This document shows, in pieces, positions 7,468-16,181 of a stretch of DNA of 64,000 nt. Origin of the DNA: Lentzea fradiae (GTDB lineage Bacteria; Actinomycetota; Actinomycetes; Mycobacteriales; Pseudonocardiaceae). Both the position numbers and the translations under genes were made by a program. The DNA lies in assembly GCF_900100955.1 (NCBI RefSeq), contig NZ_FNCC01000014.1, forward strand, positions 182,762-246,761, in the 5' to 3' direction. The notes under the pieces were generated by a model. It saw only the letters and a list, made by a program, of their open reading frames with translations. It was not told the origin of the DNA and ran no database searches. Position 1 is the first letter of the stretch. Each line of letters begins with the position of its first letter.

Positions 7468-7899
7468 ATGAGCGACGAGGCAGGCGTCCGCGCGTTGTTC
7501 GCGCGGCTGGCCGACGCGTGGGAGCGGGGAGACGGCGCCGCGTACGGGGAGTGCTTCACCGACGACGCCAGCTACGTGTCCTGGGTGGGCACGGTGTACC
7601 GCGGGGGCGGTGACATCGGCCGGTCGCACCAGGTCCTGTTCGACACCTACCTCAAGGGCACGAAGCTCCTCACCGGCGGAACCACCGACGTGCGGTTCTA
7701 CGGCGACGACACGGCCGTGCTGACGTCCCGCGGCGACGTCGGGAAGAAGCCGGGCAAGGCGTCGAAGGTGCAGACGTTCACGTTCGTCCGGCGGAACGGC
7801 GCGTGGAAGATCGCGGCGTTCCAGAACACCAAGCGCCGCCCGCTGCTGGAGCGGCTCTCGTTCCGGTTCCAGCCGGAGACCCGGCCCGCAGCGGCGTGA
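7468..7899 (+). CDS. SnoaL/DUF4440-like NTF2-fold protein
   Basis: A 143-residue protein of the NTF2 superfamily (SgcJ/EcaC type). It starts with a helix VRALFARLADAWERGDGAAY, followed by the typical CFTDDASYVSWVGTVYRGG, then DDTAVLTSRGD, and closes with the strand pair VQTFTFVRRNGAWKIAAFQNT. Such proteins form a cone-shaped pocket and act as small isomerases, hydratases or ligand binders. The reaction here is unknown. An AAGGGGGAA ribosome site precedes the ATG. It is probably controlled by the divergent MarR protein through the repeat array. Confidence 0.82.
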   Translation: MSDEAGVRALFARLADAWERGDGAAYGECFTDDASYVSWVGTVYRGGGDIGRSHQVLFDTYLKGTKLLTGGTTDVRFYGDDTAVLTSRGDVGKKPGKASKVQTFTFVRRNGAWKIAAFQNTKRRPLLERLSFRFQPETRPAAA

Positions 7900-7904
7900 A
7901 GCCG

Positions 7905-7951
7905 TGAGGTCGCGTTCGCGCCAGATCCCCATTGGCGCGAACGCGACCTCA
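7905..7951. terminator. Bidirectional terminator between convergent genes
   Basis: TGAGGTCGCGTTCGCGCC and its exact reverse complement (18 bp) flank an 11-base loop. It fills the gap between the SnoaL-like gene and the convergent ABC exporter operon and can serve both strands. Confidence 0.8.
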
Positions 7952-7955
7952 GGCC

Positions 7956-9803
7956 CTACGCGAGCGAGTCGCGCCAGGCCGTGTGCAGGGCGGCGAACCG
8001 GCCCCGCTCACCGATCAGCTCCGCGGGGGAGCCGTCCTCCACCACAATGCCACCATCGAGCACCAGGACGCGGTCCGCGATCAGGACCGTCGACAGCCGG
8101 TGGGCGATGATGAACGCCGTCCGGTCGGCGAGCACTGTCTCCAGCGCTGCCTGCACGGCGCGTTCGGTGGGCACGTCCAAGGACGATGTTGCCTCATCGA
8201 GGACCAGCACGGCGGGGTCTGCGAGGAACGCGCGCGCGAATGCCACCATCTGGCGCTGTCCTGCCGACAGACGGCCGCCCCTCTTGCGGACGTCCGTGTC
8301 GTACCCGTCCGGCAGCGCCGCGATGAACTCGTGCGCACCGACCTCCGCCGCGGCCGCCTCGACCTCGGCACGGGTGGCCGACGGACGCCCGAGGGCGATG
8401 TTGTCCGCGACCGAACCGGAGAACAGGAAGTTCTCCTGCGTCACCATCACCACGGCCCGGCGCAGGTCCTCGTCCGCGAGCGACCGCACGTCCACGCCGT
8501 CGAGCTGCACCGAGCCCGACGACGCGTCGTAGAACCGCGCCACGAGCTTGGCCAGCGTCGTCTTGCCCGCACCGGTCGCGCCGACCAGCGCCACGGTCTG
8601 GCCGGCGGGCACGTCGAGTGAGAAGGCCGGCAGCACCAGCCGGGACGTCCCGGGGTAGCGGAACTCGACGCCGGAGAACCGGATCGCGCCCCGCGCGTGC
8701 GGCAGCGCCACCGGCTTCTCCGGTTCGGGCACCGACGGCTTCTCCTCCAGCACGCCGGAGATCTTCTCCAGGGCCGCGGTGGCCGACGAGTACGAGTTCG
8801 CGAACATCGCCAGCTCGTCGAACGGGTCGTAGAAGCGGCGCAGGTACAGCGTGAAGGCCGCCAGCACGCCCAGCTCCAGCGAGCCGTTCGTGACGCGGTA
8901 GGCGCCCCAGGCGAGGACGATCGCCAGCGACACGTTGCCGATCACGCGGATCGTCGCGACGAACGTGGCCATCACGCCGAGCGCGCGGGTGTTCGCGTCG
9001 CGGAACTGGCTGTTGAAGCCGGTCATGATCTGCTCGTTGCGGGGCTCGCGGCGGAACGCCTGCACCGCGCGGATGCCGTTCATCGACTCGACGAACTGCA
9101 CGATGATCTTCGCGATCGAGCCGCGGGTGTCCCGGTAGGCGTCCATCGAGCGGCGCTTGAACCACCGCCAGATCAGGTACGCGGGGAGGAAGCCCGCCAC
9201 CACGACCGACGCCAGCGGGGCGTCGAGCCAGATCAGGATGACGGCGATGCCCACCACCGACAGCACCGCGTTGAACAGGCTGTCGAGGCCCTCCTCCAGC
9301 AGGTCCTGCAACGCGTCGACGTCGCTCGTCAGCCGCGAGATGACCTTGCCGGACGTGTAGGACTCGTGGAAGCCCACCGACAGCCGCTGCGAGTGCCGGA
9401 AGATCCGTCCGCGCAGGTCGAGCAGCAGGTCCTGGCCCACCCGGCCGGAGACGCGCAGGAACGCCCAGCGCAGGAACGTCGTCAGCACGGCGCAGACGGT
9501 GTAGCCGGCGACGCACCACGCCAGCACCGAAGCGCTGCCGTCGAGCGCGGCCGGGATGCCCCTGTCGATCGCGGCGGCGATCAGCAGCGGGCCCGCGAGG
9601 GTCGCGAGGTTGCCGCCGACCACCGCGGCGACCGCGAGCGACGCCCTGCCGACGCGCGGGCGCAGCAGCGACCCGAGCAGCTTGCGCGAGCGGGCCTGCA
9701 ACCGCAGACCCGTCTGGTGCGACAGCTCCTCGATCTCCTCGGCGGCGACGCCGCGCCACTCCTCCTCCCCGGCCACGGGCCGGGGCTCGGTTGCCGAGCT
9801 CAC
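7956..9803 (-). CDS. ABC exporter half-transporter with intact catalytic site (615 aa)
   Basis: Fused membrane and nucleotide-binding domains of a type IV multidrug/lipid exporter. Six transmembrane helices span about 60-350. The ATPase domain shows Walker A GATGAGKTT, Q-loop VTQENFLF, a slightly atypical signature LSAGQRQ, Walker B VLVLDEATSSLD with the catalytic Glu, and switch AHRLST. Its start overlaps the stop of the upstream 595-residue partner by 4 bases (ATGA), so the pair is translated together and surely forms a heterodimer. Substrate unknown. Codon use matches the chromosome. Confidence 0.92.
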   Translation of the reverse strand: MSSATEPRPVAGEEEWRGVAAEEIEELSHQTGLRLQARSRKLLGSLLRPRVGRASLAVAAVVGGNLATLAGPLLIAAAIDRGIPAALDGSASVLAWCVAGYTVCAVLTTFLRWAFLRVSGRVGQDLLLDLRGRIFRHSQRLSVGFHESYTSGKVISRLTSDVDALQDLLEEGLDSLFNAVLSVVGIAVILIWLDAPLASVVVAGFLPAYLIWRWFKRRSMDAYRDTRGSIAKIIVQFVESMNGIRAVQAFRREPRNEQIMTGFNSQFRDANTRALGVMATFVATIRVIGNVSLAIVLAWGAYRVTNGSLELGVLAAFTLYLRRFYDPFDELAMFANSYSSATAALEKISGVLEEKPSVPEPEKPVALPHARGAIRFSGVEFRYPGTSRLVLPAFSLDVPAGQTVALVGATGAGKTTLAKLVARFYDASSGSVQLDGVDVRSLADEDLRRAVVMVTQENFLFSGSVADNIALGRPSATRAEVEAAAAEVGAHEFIAALPDGYDTDVRKRGGRLSAGQRQMVAFARAFLADPAVLVLDEATSSLDVPTERAVQAALETVLADRTAFIIAHRLSTVLIADRVLVLDGGIVVEDGSPAELIGERGRFAALHTAWRDSLA

Positions 9804-11587
9804 GACGCCACCTCCTCTTCCACCTGGTCGCGCACCTGGCCGTCATGGTCCGAACTGGACAGCAGACGCCGGTACTCCTCGTTGTGCTCCAACAGTTCCC
9901 GGTGCGTGCCGAACGCGGTGATCCGCCCGTCGGACAGCATCGCGACGCGGTCGGCCAGCTGCACGGTCGACGGCCGGTGGGCCACGACCAGTGCCGTGAC
10001 GCCGCGCAGCACCCGGCGCAGCGCCGCCTCCACCTCGGCCTCGGTGTGCACGTCCAGCGCCGACAGCGGGTCGTCCAGCACGAGCACCGAGGGTTTGCCG
10101 ACGACCGCGCGGGCGAGCGCCAGCCGTTGCCGCTGACCGCCGGACAGCGACAGGCCCTGCTCGCCGATGCGCGTCGCGAGACCCCACGGCAGCGCGTCCA
10201 CGAACTCCTCGGCCTTCGCCACCCGCAGCGCCTCGCGCACCCGGTCCTCGCCGACGTCCGGCGCGCCCAGCGCCACGTTCTCCGTCACCGAGGCGGAGAA
10301 CAGCACCGGCTCCTCGAACGCCGTGCCGACGACCGTGCGCAGGTCCTCCAGCGAGAGGTCCCGCACGTCGACGCCGTCGATCGTGATCCGGCCGCCCGTC
10401 GCGTCGGCGAGCCGCGGCACCAGCGCCGTCAGCGTCGTCTTGCCGGACCCGGTCGCGCCGACCAGCGCCACCGTCTCGCCGGGACGCAGGTCGAGGTCGA
10501 CGCCCTTGAGCACCTCGCGGCCGTCCTCGAACGCGAACCGCACGCCCTCGAACCGCACGTGCCCGCGCACCGGCGAGGGCAGTGCGGCGGGCGTGGCGGG
10601 ACCGGTGACCGTCACCGGTTCGTCGACGACCTCCCAGTACCGCTCCAGCGCGGAGGCGGTCTGGTTCGTCTCGGCCAGCAGCCAGCCGATGGAGTCGATG
10701 GGCCAGCGCAGGTAGGCGCTCACCGCGACCGCCGCGACCAGCGTGCCGACCGTCATCGACCCGTTCACGATGCCGGCCGCGCCGACGCCGAGCATGCCCG
10801 CGATCGACAGCTCGGGCAGCACGATCAGCACCGACCACAGCGCCGCCAGGATCGAGACCTTGTGCAGCTCCGTCCTGCGCAGCTCGCGGGCCTGGGCGAG
10901 GAACCGCTTCGACAGCTCCGGCCCGCGCCCGAACGCCTTGAGCACCCGGATGCCGAGCACCGACTCCTCGACCGTCGTCGTCAGGTCGCCGGACTGGTCC
11001 TGGGCCTTGCGCGCGACGACCTTGAACCTCGACTCGAAGAAGAACGAGATGACGATCAACGGCAGCGCACCGCACAGCGCCACGACCAGCAGCCACGGCG
11101 AGAGCGCCGCGATGATGCCCAGCCCGATCAGGACGACCAGGCTGTTCACCACCAGGAAGATGATCGCGAACGCGACGAACCGGCGCACCGTCGTGAGGTC
11201 GTTGGTGGCGCGGGACAGCAGCTGGCCGGACTGCCACCGGTCGTGGAACGAGACGGGCAGCCGCTGCAACCGCTGGTACAGGTCGAACCGCATGCGCGCC
11301 TCGACCTGGGCCGCCGGGCGGGCCACGACCTTGCGCCGGACGTAGAACAGCCCGGCCTCGGCGAGCCCGAGCACCAGCACGCCCAGGACCAGCCACCACA
11401 GCGTCGCGGTGTCGCCGTTCTGGATCGGACCGTCGACGATGCGCTGCGTGAGCAGCGGGATGCCGAGGCCGCACAACATCGCGAGCATCGTCGCCGCCAG
11501 CACGACAGCCATCCGTGCGCGGTGCGGCCGCACGTACGGCCACAGCCTCCGCAAGGTCCTGATTGTCGAGTTACGTTGATCGCTCAC
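9800..11587 (-). CDS. ABC exporter half-transporter with degenerate catalytic site (595 aa)
   Basis: First gene of the heterodimeric exporter operon. Six transmembrane helices (about 25-310) precede an ATPase domain with Walker A GATGSGKTT, signature LSGGQRQ and switch AHRPST. Walker B reads VLVLDDPLSALD: the catalytic Glu is replaced by Asp. With the partner's intact site this gives one active and one degenerate nucleotide site, the asymmetry known for TM287/288 and LmrCD-type exporters. The start ATG at 11587 gives the N-terminus MSDQRNSTIRTLRRLWPYVR, typical of the family. Confidence 0.92.
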   Translation of the reverse strand: MSDQRNSTIRTLRRLWPYVRPHRARMAVVLAATMLAMLCGLGIPLLTQRIVDGPIQNGDTATLWWLVLGVLVLGLAEAGLFYVRRKVVARPAAQVEARMRFDLYQRLQRLPVSFHDRWQSGQLLSRATNDLTTVRRFVAFAIIFLVVNSLVVLIGLGIIAALSPWLLVVALCGALPLIVISFFFESRFKVVARKAQDQSGDLTTTVEESVLGIRVLKAFGRGPELSKRFLAQARELRRTELHKVSILAALWSVLIVLPELSIAGMLGVGAAGIVNGSMTVGTLVAAVAVSAYLRWPIDSIGWLLAETNQTASALERYWEVVDEPVTVTGPATPAALPSPVRGHVRFEGVRFAFEDGREVLKGVDLDLRPGETVALVGATGSGKTTLTALVPRLADATGGRITIDGVDVRDLSLEDLRTVVGTAFEEPVLFSASVTENVALGAPDVGEDRVREALRVAKAEEFVDALPWGLATRIGEQGLSLSGGQRQRLALARAVVGKPSVLVLDDPLSALDVHTEAEVEAALRRVLRGVTALVVAHRPSTVQLADRVAMLSDGRITAFGTHRELLEHNEEYRRLLSSSDHDGQVRDQVEEEVAS

Positions 11588-11700
11588 GCGACGAGCCCCC
11601 TCCAGGTCACCTCCAAACTACGAAGGTGACCCGCCATCGGCATCCGGTTTTCTCCGCCCACGAGCGTCCCGGCTCGACATAGGTCGAGGTCAAGAGCACG

Positions 11701-11934
11701 ATGACCGGTATGACGCGATATCTGCGCACCGAGCAGACGATGGCGTTTCCACACGGACGGCTGATCGCGGTCAGGGAGGGCGCGCACTACGTGCTGGCCC
11801 CCGACGGCTGGGACCACCTGCCCGGCCCGCGGCCGCGGCACGCCAAGCCCGTCTCCCGTGAGGAGGCCGAGGACTGGTGCGAGAGCGAGGGCTGGGACCT
11901 GAACCTGCTCGACGAGGTCCCCACGCCCTCCTGA
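11701..11934 (+). CDS. Small hypothetical protein, 77 aa
   Basis: I do not recognise it. The ATG at 11701 has a second in-frame ATG three codons later, and no clear ribosome site for either. The product is soluble, with strand-like RLIAVREGAHYVLAPDGWDH in the middle and an acidic helix REEAEDWCESEGWDLNLLD at the C-terminus. Third-position G/C bias supports coding. It is convergent with the membrane-protein pair that follows; only three bases separate the stops. Confidence 0.5.
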   Translation: MTGMTRYLRTEQTMAFPHGRLIAVREGAHYVLAPDGWDHLPGPRPRHAKPVSREEAEDWCESEGWDLNLLDEVPTPS

Positions 11935-11937
11935 GCG

Positions 11938-12360
11938 CTATGACCGCTTGAACGTGACCAGCGCGACGAGCCCGTAGGCGACGGCCGCGAGCAGCGCCTC
12001 GGCGTGGTGCCGGTTGGTGAACCACGCCAGCGCCGGCTCGTGCACCTCGAGGTAGAGCCCGATCCCGAGCACGACCGGCCCGAGCAGGATGACCGGCCAC
12101 ACCGGCCGCACCCCGAACACCCACAGGACCGGCCCGGCGAGCACCAGCGACGACACCAGCGCGAGCGGCAGCCCGATCAGCACGAGCAGCAGGAACTCCG
12201 ACATCGTCGTGCTGTCGAGCCACGTCTTGAGGAAGCCCGACTCGTACGCCCACGTCCACCCGAGCACGAGCCCCGCCCCGACGGCCATCGACAGGACGAC
12301 CCGGAACAGCAGTCGTCGCCCGGTCCTGCCCGTCTTCCCCGCTGTGCTCTGTTCGGTCAC
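11938..12360 (-). CDS. Small membrane protein (about 4 TM)
   Basis: A 140-residue protein starting at a GTG that overlaps the upstream gene's TGA (GTGA). A basic N-terminal stretch (GKTGRTGRRLLF) precedes four hydrophobic segments: VLSMAVGAGLVLGWTWAY, EFLLLVLIGLPLALVSSLVL, VWPVILLGPVVLGIGLYL and ALLAAVAYGLVALVTF. It ends FKRS. No family was recognised. Together with the next two genes it forms a cluster of unrelated-looking small membrane proteins downstream of sepH. Confidence 0.6.
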   Translation of the reverse strand: MTEQSTAGKTGRTGRRLLFRVVLSMAVGAGLVLGWTWAYESGFLKTWLDSTTMSEFLLLVLIGLPLALVSSLVLAGPVLWVFGVRPVWPVILLGPVVLGIGLYLEVHEPALAWFTNRHHAEALLAAVAYGLVALVTFKRS

Positions 12361-12815
12361 GCCTGCCACGGTAACCAGCGGCCACGCCGCGGGCCAAGGT
12401 CCCGCCGCCCGCTGGGGCGCGAACCGGTGCACAACGCGGCCAAGGCGTAGGAGACGCACGCCGTGACCAGGCAGGCGCTCGTCATCAGGCGGTGGACCTC
12501 GTCCTGGTAGAGGTCCATCGGCACGAAGAGCCGGACCAGCACGACGGTCACGAGCAGGACGAGCCACAGAGAGGTGCCGATCCCGACGACGGTCCACCCG
12601 CGCCGCTGCCGTGCGACGCGGAAGCCCGCCGCGACCAGCACACCCGCGACGACCAGCGACACCAGGAGTCCCAGCCCGAACATGGCCAAGGGCTCGCCGC
12701 ACCCCGTGCGGCCCGCACCGGGGACGCAGTACGACGAGAACCCGTTGACCGTCAGCAAGAAACCCCAGCCGGCGGCGAACCCGGCACCCGCCCCCACCAC
12801 AGTGCGCACCACCAC
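12357..12815 (-). CDS. Small membrane protein (4 TM) with periplasmic Cys pair
   Basis: A 152-residue protein with four hydrophobic segments: VVGAGAGFAAGWGFLLTV, LAMFGLGLLVSLVVAGVLVA, TSLWLVLLVTVVLVRLFV and LVTACVSYALAALC. The loop after the first helix contains YCVPGAGRTGCGEP, a cysteine pair that could form a disulfide outside the membrane. The tail is Arg-rich and probably cytoplasmic. The gene is coupled by a GTGA overlap to the following 140-residue membrane protein, suggesting a shared role. Function unknown. Confidence 0.6.
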   Translation of the reverse strand: MVVRTVVGAGAGFAAGWGFLLTVNGFSSYCVPGAGRTGCGEPLAMFGLGLLVSLVVAGVLVAAGFRVARQRRGWTVVGIGTSLWLVLLVTVVLVRLFVPMDLYQDEVHRLMTSACLVTACVSYALAALCTGSRPSGRRDLGPRRGRWLPWQA

Positions 12816-12845
12816 GCATCCAGGACTACCTGGTCCCGGACGCGG

Positions 12846-13220
12846 TCAGGCCCGTCCGCGCGAACCCTCCACAGAACCTTCACGTGGCGCGGACATGAAC
12901 GCCAGCAGCGCGTACAGCGCGGCGAACACCGCGAACCCCGTCCACGGCACCGCGAGCAGGAACACCATCGCCACCACGGCCATCAGGGTCGCGGGCACGG
13001 CCACCAGCCACGCCCGCGGCTCACGACGCCGGTGCAGCACGAACCCGCCCGCGACCGCCGCCACGACGGCGAAGATCGGCACGGACGTCACGAAGGTGCT
13101 CAGACAGCCCCAGTCGTCGAACGTGCAGACCTTCCCCGACGCGATCAGCTCGAACATCCCCCACCAGGCCAGCCCGAGGAGCGCTCCCACCCCGGCCGCC
13201 AGCGCGACACGTCGTCCCAC
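12846..13220 (-). CDS. Small membrane protein (4 TM), 124 aa
   Basis: Hydrophobic segments at VALAAGVGALLGLAWWGMFEL, VTSVPIFAVVAAVAGGFVL, AWLVAVPATLMAVVAMVFLL and GFAVFAALYALLAF. A loop with VCTFDDWGCLS holds two cysteines like the neighbouring 152-residue protein, so both may expose a disulfide-bonded loop. GTG start at 13220, 16 bases after the sepH stop on the same strand, so it is probably a distal gene of the sepH transcript. No family recognised. Confidence 0.58.
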   Translation of the reverse strand: MGRRVALAAGVGALLGLAWWGMFELIASGKVCTFDDWGCLSTFVTSVPIFAVVAAVAGGFVLHRRREPRAWLVAVPATLMAVVAMVFLLAVPWTGFAVFAALYALLAFMSAPREGSVEGSRGRA

Positions 13221-13236
13221 CGCGTCAACGCCTCGC

Positions 13237-14178
13237 TCAGCGGTTCGAGCGGACGCCGAGGAGGACGTCCTCCCACGACGGCACGATCGGGTGGTTCTTC
13301 TTCCCGCGCTTCGGCGGCGGGTCCTTGCGGACCGGCTTCTCCGCCGCGGGCTCCTGCTCCTTCTTCACCTGCGCGGGGGTGACCGGCGCGGGCTCCTGCT
13401 CCTGCGACGTCTCCTGGACCGGCTTCTCCGCCACGACCGGGGCGGGCACCGGTGCCTGGGCCTGCGCGGGAACCGGCACGGGTGCCGGAACCGGTGCGGG
13501 CTCCTCGGCGACCGGCGCCGGCAGCACCGGAGCCGCCTCCAGGGCCTGCCGCGCGAGCTGCGTCACCGGCCGCACCGTGCGGAGCGTCCGGTTCGGGTTC
13601 GGGTCCATCAGGTCGACCGCGACATCGTCGAGCGCCGTGACCGTGCCGCCCTGCGCACCCGGGTGGAAGGCCCAGTGCGCGCGGTTGTCCGAGCGTCCGG
13701 TCGTCCAGTGCAGCTGCACGATCCAGCGGCCGTCGTCACCGCGCCACGAGTCCCAGCTGGTCTCGGACAGGTCGTGCCCGCGCAGGCCGAACGAGTGCGC
13801 GACGACCTCACCGAGCGTCTGCACATCGGGGCCGTCCTCGCGGACCGGGTGCGCGCGCTGGGCCAGCTCGGCCGTGCGCGACCGCTCCAGCAGGACCGGG
13901 TAGGCGAAGCGCTCGATGCGGTGCGTCGGCATGCCCGCGGCGGCCGCGACCTGCTCGATGGACTCGCCCGCGCGGATGCGCTGCTGGATCTCGCGGGGCC
14001 GCATCTGGGCCTCGCCGGACTCGATCTGCATCTGGCCGAGGCGCGCGAGGTCACCGCGCAGGGCCGCCCGCAGGCGCTCGTCAGCGGGGAGCGTGAAGCG
14101 CTCGCCGCGGTTTTCGGGGTCCTCGAGGATGACGGACTTGCCGTCCTCGTCGAGCCCGATGACTCGCAGCGCTCGCAT
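13237..14178 (-). CDS. sepH: SepH-type septation protein (DUF3071 HTH domain)
   Basis: A 313-residue homologue of SepH, the actinobacterial cell-division protein that binds FtsZ and promotes its assembly. The N-terminal DUF3071 domain starts MRALRVIGLDEDGKSVILED and carries a helix-turn-helix, IQQRIRAGESIEQVAAAAGM (about 66-85), followed by the conserved RIERFAYPVLLER. The middle (about 195-290) is a disordered Pro/Ala/Val/Glu-rich linker. The C-terminus keeps the short conserved motif VPSWEDVLLGVR. The neighbourhood with serC is the same as in mycobacteria (Rv0883c-Rv0884c). An AGGGAGG ribosome site precedes the ATG. Confidence 0.93.
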   Translation of the reverse strand: MRALRVIGLDEDGKSVILEDPENRGERFTLPADERLRAALRGDLARLGQMQIESGEAQMRPREIQQRIRAGESIEQVAAAAGMPTHRIERFAYPVLLERSRTAELAQRAHPVREDGPDVQTLGEVVAHSFGLRGHDLSETSWDSWRGDDGRWIVQLHWTTGRSDNRAHWAFHPGAQGGTVTALDDVAVDLMDPNPNRTLRTVRPVTQLARQALEAAPVLPAPVAEEPAPVPAPVPVPAQAQAPVPAPVVAEKPVQETSQEQEPAPVTPAQVKKEQEPAAEKPVRKDPPPKRGKKNHPIVPSWEDVLLGVRSNR

Positions 14179-14279
14179 CGTGGCCTCCCTGAATTCGCAC
14201 CTCGCCAGCAGACAACGTTAGGACAACGAGGCGCCCACGAGTGGGAGACTCGCCGATATCTCTACGTGATCTTGCCAGT

Positions 14280-15437
14280 TCACGAGGGTTGCCGCACGCC
14301 TGATTCCGGCAGGCTCACCTCGACCACGAGCCCGCCTCCCCCGTTCGGACGAGCCGTCACCGAGCCGTCGTGGGCCTTCGCCACGGACCGCGCGATCGAC
14401 AGCCCGAGGCCAGATCCGGCGGTGCCCGTGCGGTCCTGGAGACGCCGAAAGGGCTCGAACAACCCGGGTACTGCCTGGGCAGGCACGGTGGGGCCGGTGT
14501 TGGTGACGGTGAGTTGTCGATCAAGGGTGATCAACACCGTGCCGCCGGGGTGGTTGTAGAGGACGGCGTTGCGAAGCAGGTTGCCGACGAGCTGCGCTAT
14601 CAAGACGCGATCGCCCTCAACCAGATACGTGCGAGTGCGGACGATAAACGTGACTTTCTTCTCCGAAGCGAGTGCGGCGCACGCCTCCACTTCGTCGTCC
14701 ACGACCTCGTCCAGCCAGACGAGCTCACGTGACGTCAGACCGCGGTCACTGCGAGCAAGCACCAGCAGCCCGTCGATGAGCTTCTCGCTCCGCTCGTTCG
14801 TGTCGAGCAGGTGCGCTCCGAGACGGCGCATCTCCGCGGAGGCGTCCGGCGCGGCCAGCGCCACCTCGATCAGCGTCCGCTGCACGGCCAGCGGCGTGCG
14901 CAGCTCGTGCGAGGCGTTCGCGACGAACCGCTTCTGGCTGTCGAACGACGACGCGAGCCGGTCGAGCATCCCGTCGAAGGTGTCCGCGAGCTGCTTGAGC
15001 TCGTCCGGCGGCCCGTCCAGCTCGATCCGCTCGTCCAGCCGCTCCGCCTCCAGCCGGTGTGCCGTCGTGGTGATCGAGTGCAGTGGTGCCAGCACCCGTC
15101 CCGCCACGACCCAGCCGAGCCAGACGGCGAGCACCGCGGCCACCAGCAGCGCGATGACCGACTGCCACAGGACCGTCTCCATCGTGTCCGTCTTGACCTG
15201 CTCCGCCGTGTACACGAGCGTGTTGGCCGGCAGCTCCGCGGCGGCGATCCCCTCCGAGGTCTGGAGGACCTCGAAGCCCGGCAGCCGCATCGCCGGCTCC
15301 GTGGCGGAGACGGCCGCCATCCCGCCCTGCAACGGTGCCCACTCGGCGAGCAGGAAGTAGTTGAGCGCGACCAGCGCGATGCCCGCGATCAGGAACACCC
15401 CGGCGTACCAGGCCGTCAGCCTGGTCCGCAGCGTCAC
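14280..15437 (-). CDS. Sensor histidine kinase (PhoR/CseC-like)
   Basis: A 385-residue kinase whose GTG start overlaps the regulator stop (GTGA). Two transmembrane helices (about 9-30 and 95-116) enclose a short extracytoplasmic sensor of about 65 residues. A HAMP linker follows (VLAPLHSITTTAHRLEAERLD), then the H-box FVANASHELRTPLAV with the phospho-accepting His, the N-box LVGNLLRNAVLYNHPGG and a G-box GTAGSGLGLSIARSV. It faces a divergent efflux operon and probably senses its substrate or cell-envelope stress. Confidence 0.92.
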   Translation of the reverse strand: MTLRTRLTAWYAGVFLIAGIALVALNYFLLAEWAPLQGGMAAVSATEPAMRLPGFEVLQTSEGIAAAELPANTLVYTAEQVKTDTMETVLWQSVIALLVAAVLAVWLGWVVAGRVLAPLHSITTTAHRLEAERLDERIELDGPPDELKQLADTFDGMLDRLASSFDSQKRFVANASHELRTPLAVQRTLIEVALAAPDASAEMRRLGAHLLDTNERSEKLIDGLLVLARSDRGLTSRELVWLDEVVDDEVEACAALASEKKVTFIVRTRTYLVEGDRVLIAQLVGNLLRNAVLYNHPGGTVLITLDRQLTVTNTGPTVPAQAVPGLFEPFRRLQDRTGTAGSGLGLSIARSVAKAHDGSVTARPNGGGGLVVEVSLPESGVRQPS

Positions 15438-16093
15438 GAGCCGAACCGGTAGCCGGCGCCGGGCACGGTCCGGATGACCTGCGGCGCCCCCAGCTTGCGG
15501 CGCAGCGTCATCACCGCCACCCGCACGGCGTTGGTGAACGGGTCGGCGTGCTCGTCCCACGCCTTCTCCAGCAGCTCCTCCGCGCTCACGACGTTGCCCT
15601 CCGCCCGCATCAGCACCTCCAGCACCGCGAACTCCTTCGGCGACAGCGGCAGGAACCGCCCGTCGCGCGCCGCCTGGTGCCGGGGCACGTCCAGCGTCAC
15701 GCCCGCGCGTTCGAGCACCGGCGGCAGCGCGGGCCGCGCCCGGCGTCCCAGCGCCTGCACCCGCGCCACCAGCTCCGCGAACGCGAACGGCTTGGTCAGG
15801 TAGTCGTCGGCGCCGAGCCCGAGCCCTTCGACGCGGTCGTCGATCCCGGCCGCCGCCGTCAGCATCAGCACCCGCGCCTCGCCTCCGGACGCGTGCACCG
15901 CCCCGCACACCTCGTCGCCGTGCACCCGCGGCAGGTCGCGGTCGAGCACCACCACGTCGTAGGCGTGCACCCCGACGCGTTCCAGCGCCGCCTCGCCGTC
16001 GTAGCAGACGTCCACCGCCATCGAGTACCGGCGCAGCCCCTCGGCGATGGTGTCCGCGAGCAGCTGTTCGTCCTCGACCACCAGCACACGCAT
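15434..16093 (-). CDS. OmpR-family response regulator
   Basis: A 219-residue regulator. The receiver domain has acidic pocket residues in VEDE, phospho-acceptor Asp51 in VVLDRDLP, and the conserved Lys in DDYLTKPF. The C-terminal winged helix (about 125-217) contains LSPKEFAVLEVLM and the recognition region AVRVAVMTLRRKLG, ending in the usual GAGYRFGS. It is coupled to the kinase and lies 88 bases from a divergent lipoprotein/MacB operon, with a direct repeat between, which makes that operon the obvious target. Confidence 0.92.
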   Translation of the reverse strand: MRVLVVEDEQLLADTIAEGLRRYSMAVDVCYDGEAALERVGVHAYDVVVLDRDLPRVHGDEVCGAVHASGGEARVLMLTAAAGIDDRVEGLGLGADDYLTKPFAFAELVARVQALGRRARPALPPVLERAGVTLDVPRHQAARDGRFLPLSPKEFAVLEVLMRAEGNVVSAEELLEKAWDEHADPFTNAVRVAVMTLRRKLGAPQVIRTVPGAGYRFGS

Positions 16094-16115
16094 GACGTCA
16101 TTGTCCGCGAGCGGG

Positions 16116-16134
16116 GGATAAGCAGCGGATAAGC
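16116..16134. promoter_or_regulatory. Direct repeat, probable response-regulator box
   Basis: GGATAAGC occurs at 16116 and 16127, one helical turn (11 bases) apart, the spacing expected for a tandem OmpR-type dimer. It lies between the divergent regulator and efflux operons and could serve both. Confidence 0.6.
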
Positions 16135-16181
16135 ACTTTCGCTTAACGGCCCCGAATGACCGCCTCCGTAGACCTGTCACC

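Noticed and set aside
9791..11629. 612-codon plus-strand frame antisense to the ABC exporter
   Set aside because: Antisense shadow with His/Gln/Arg-rich composition; the minus strand encodes a canonical ABC half-transporter.
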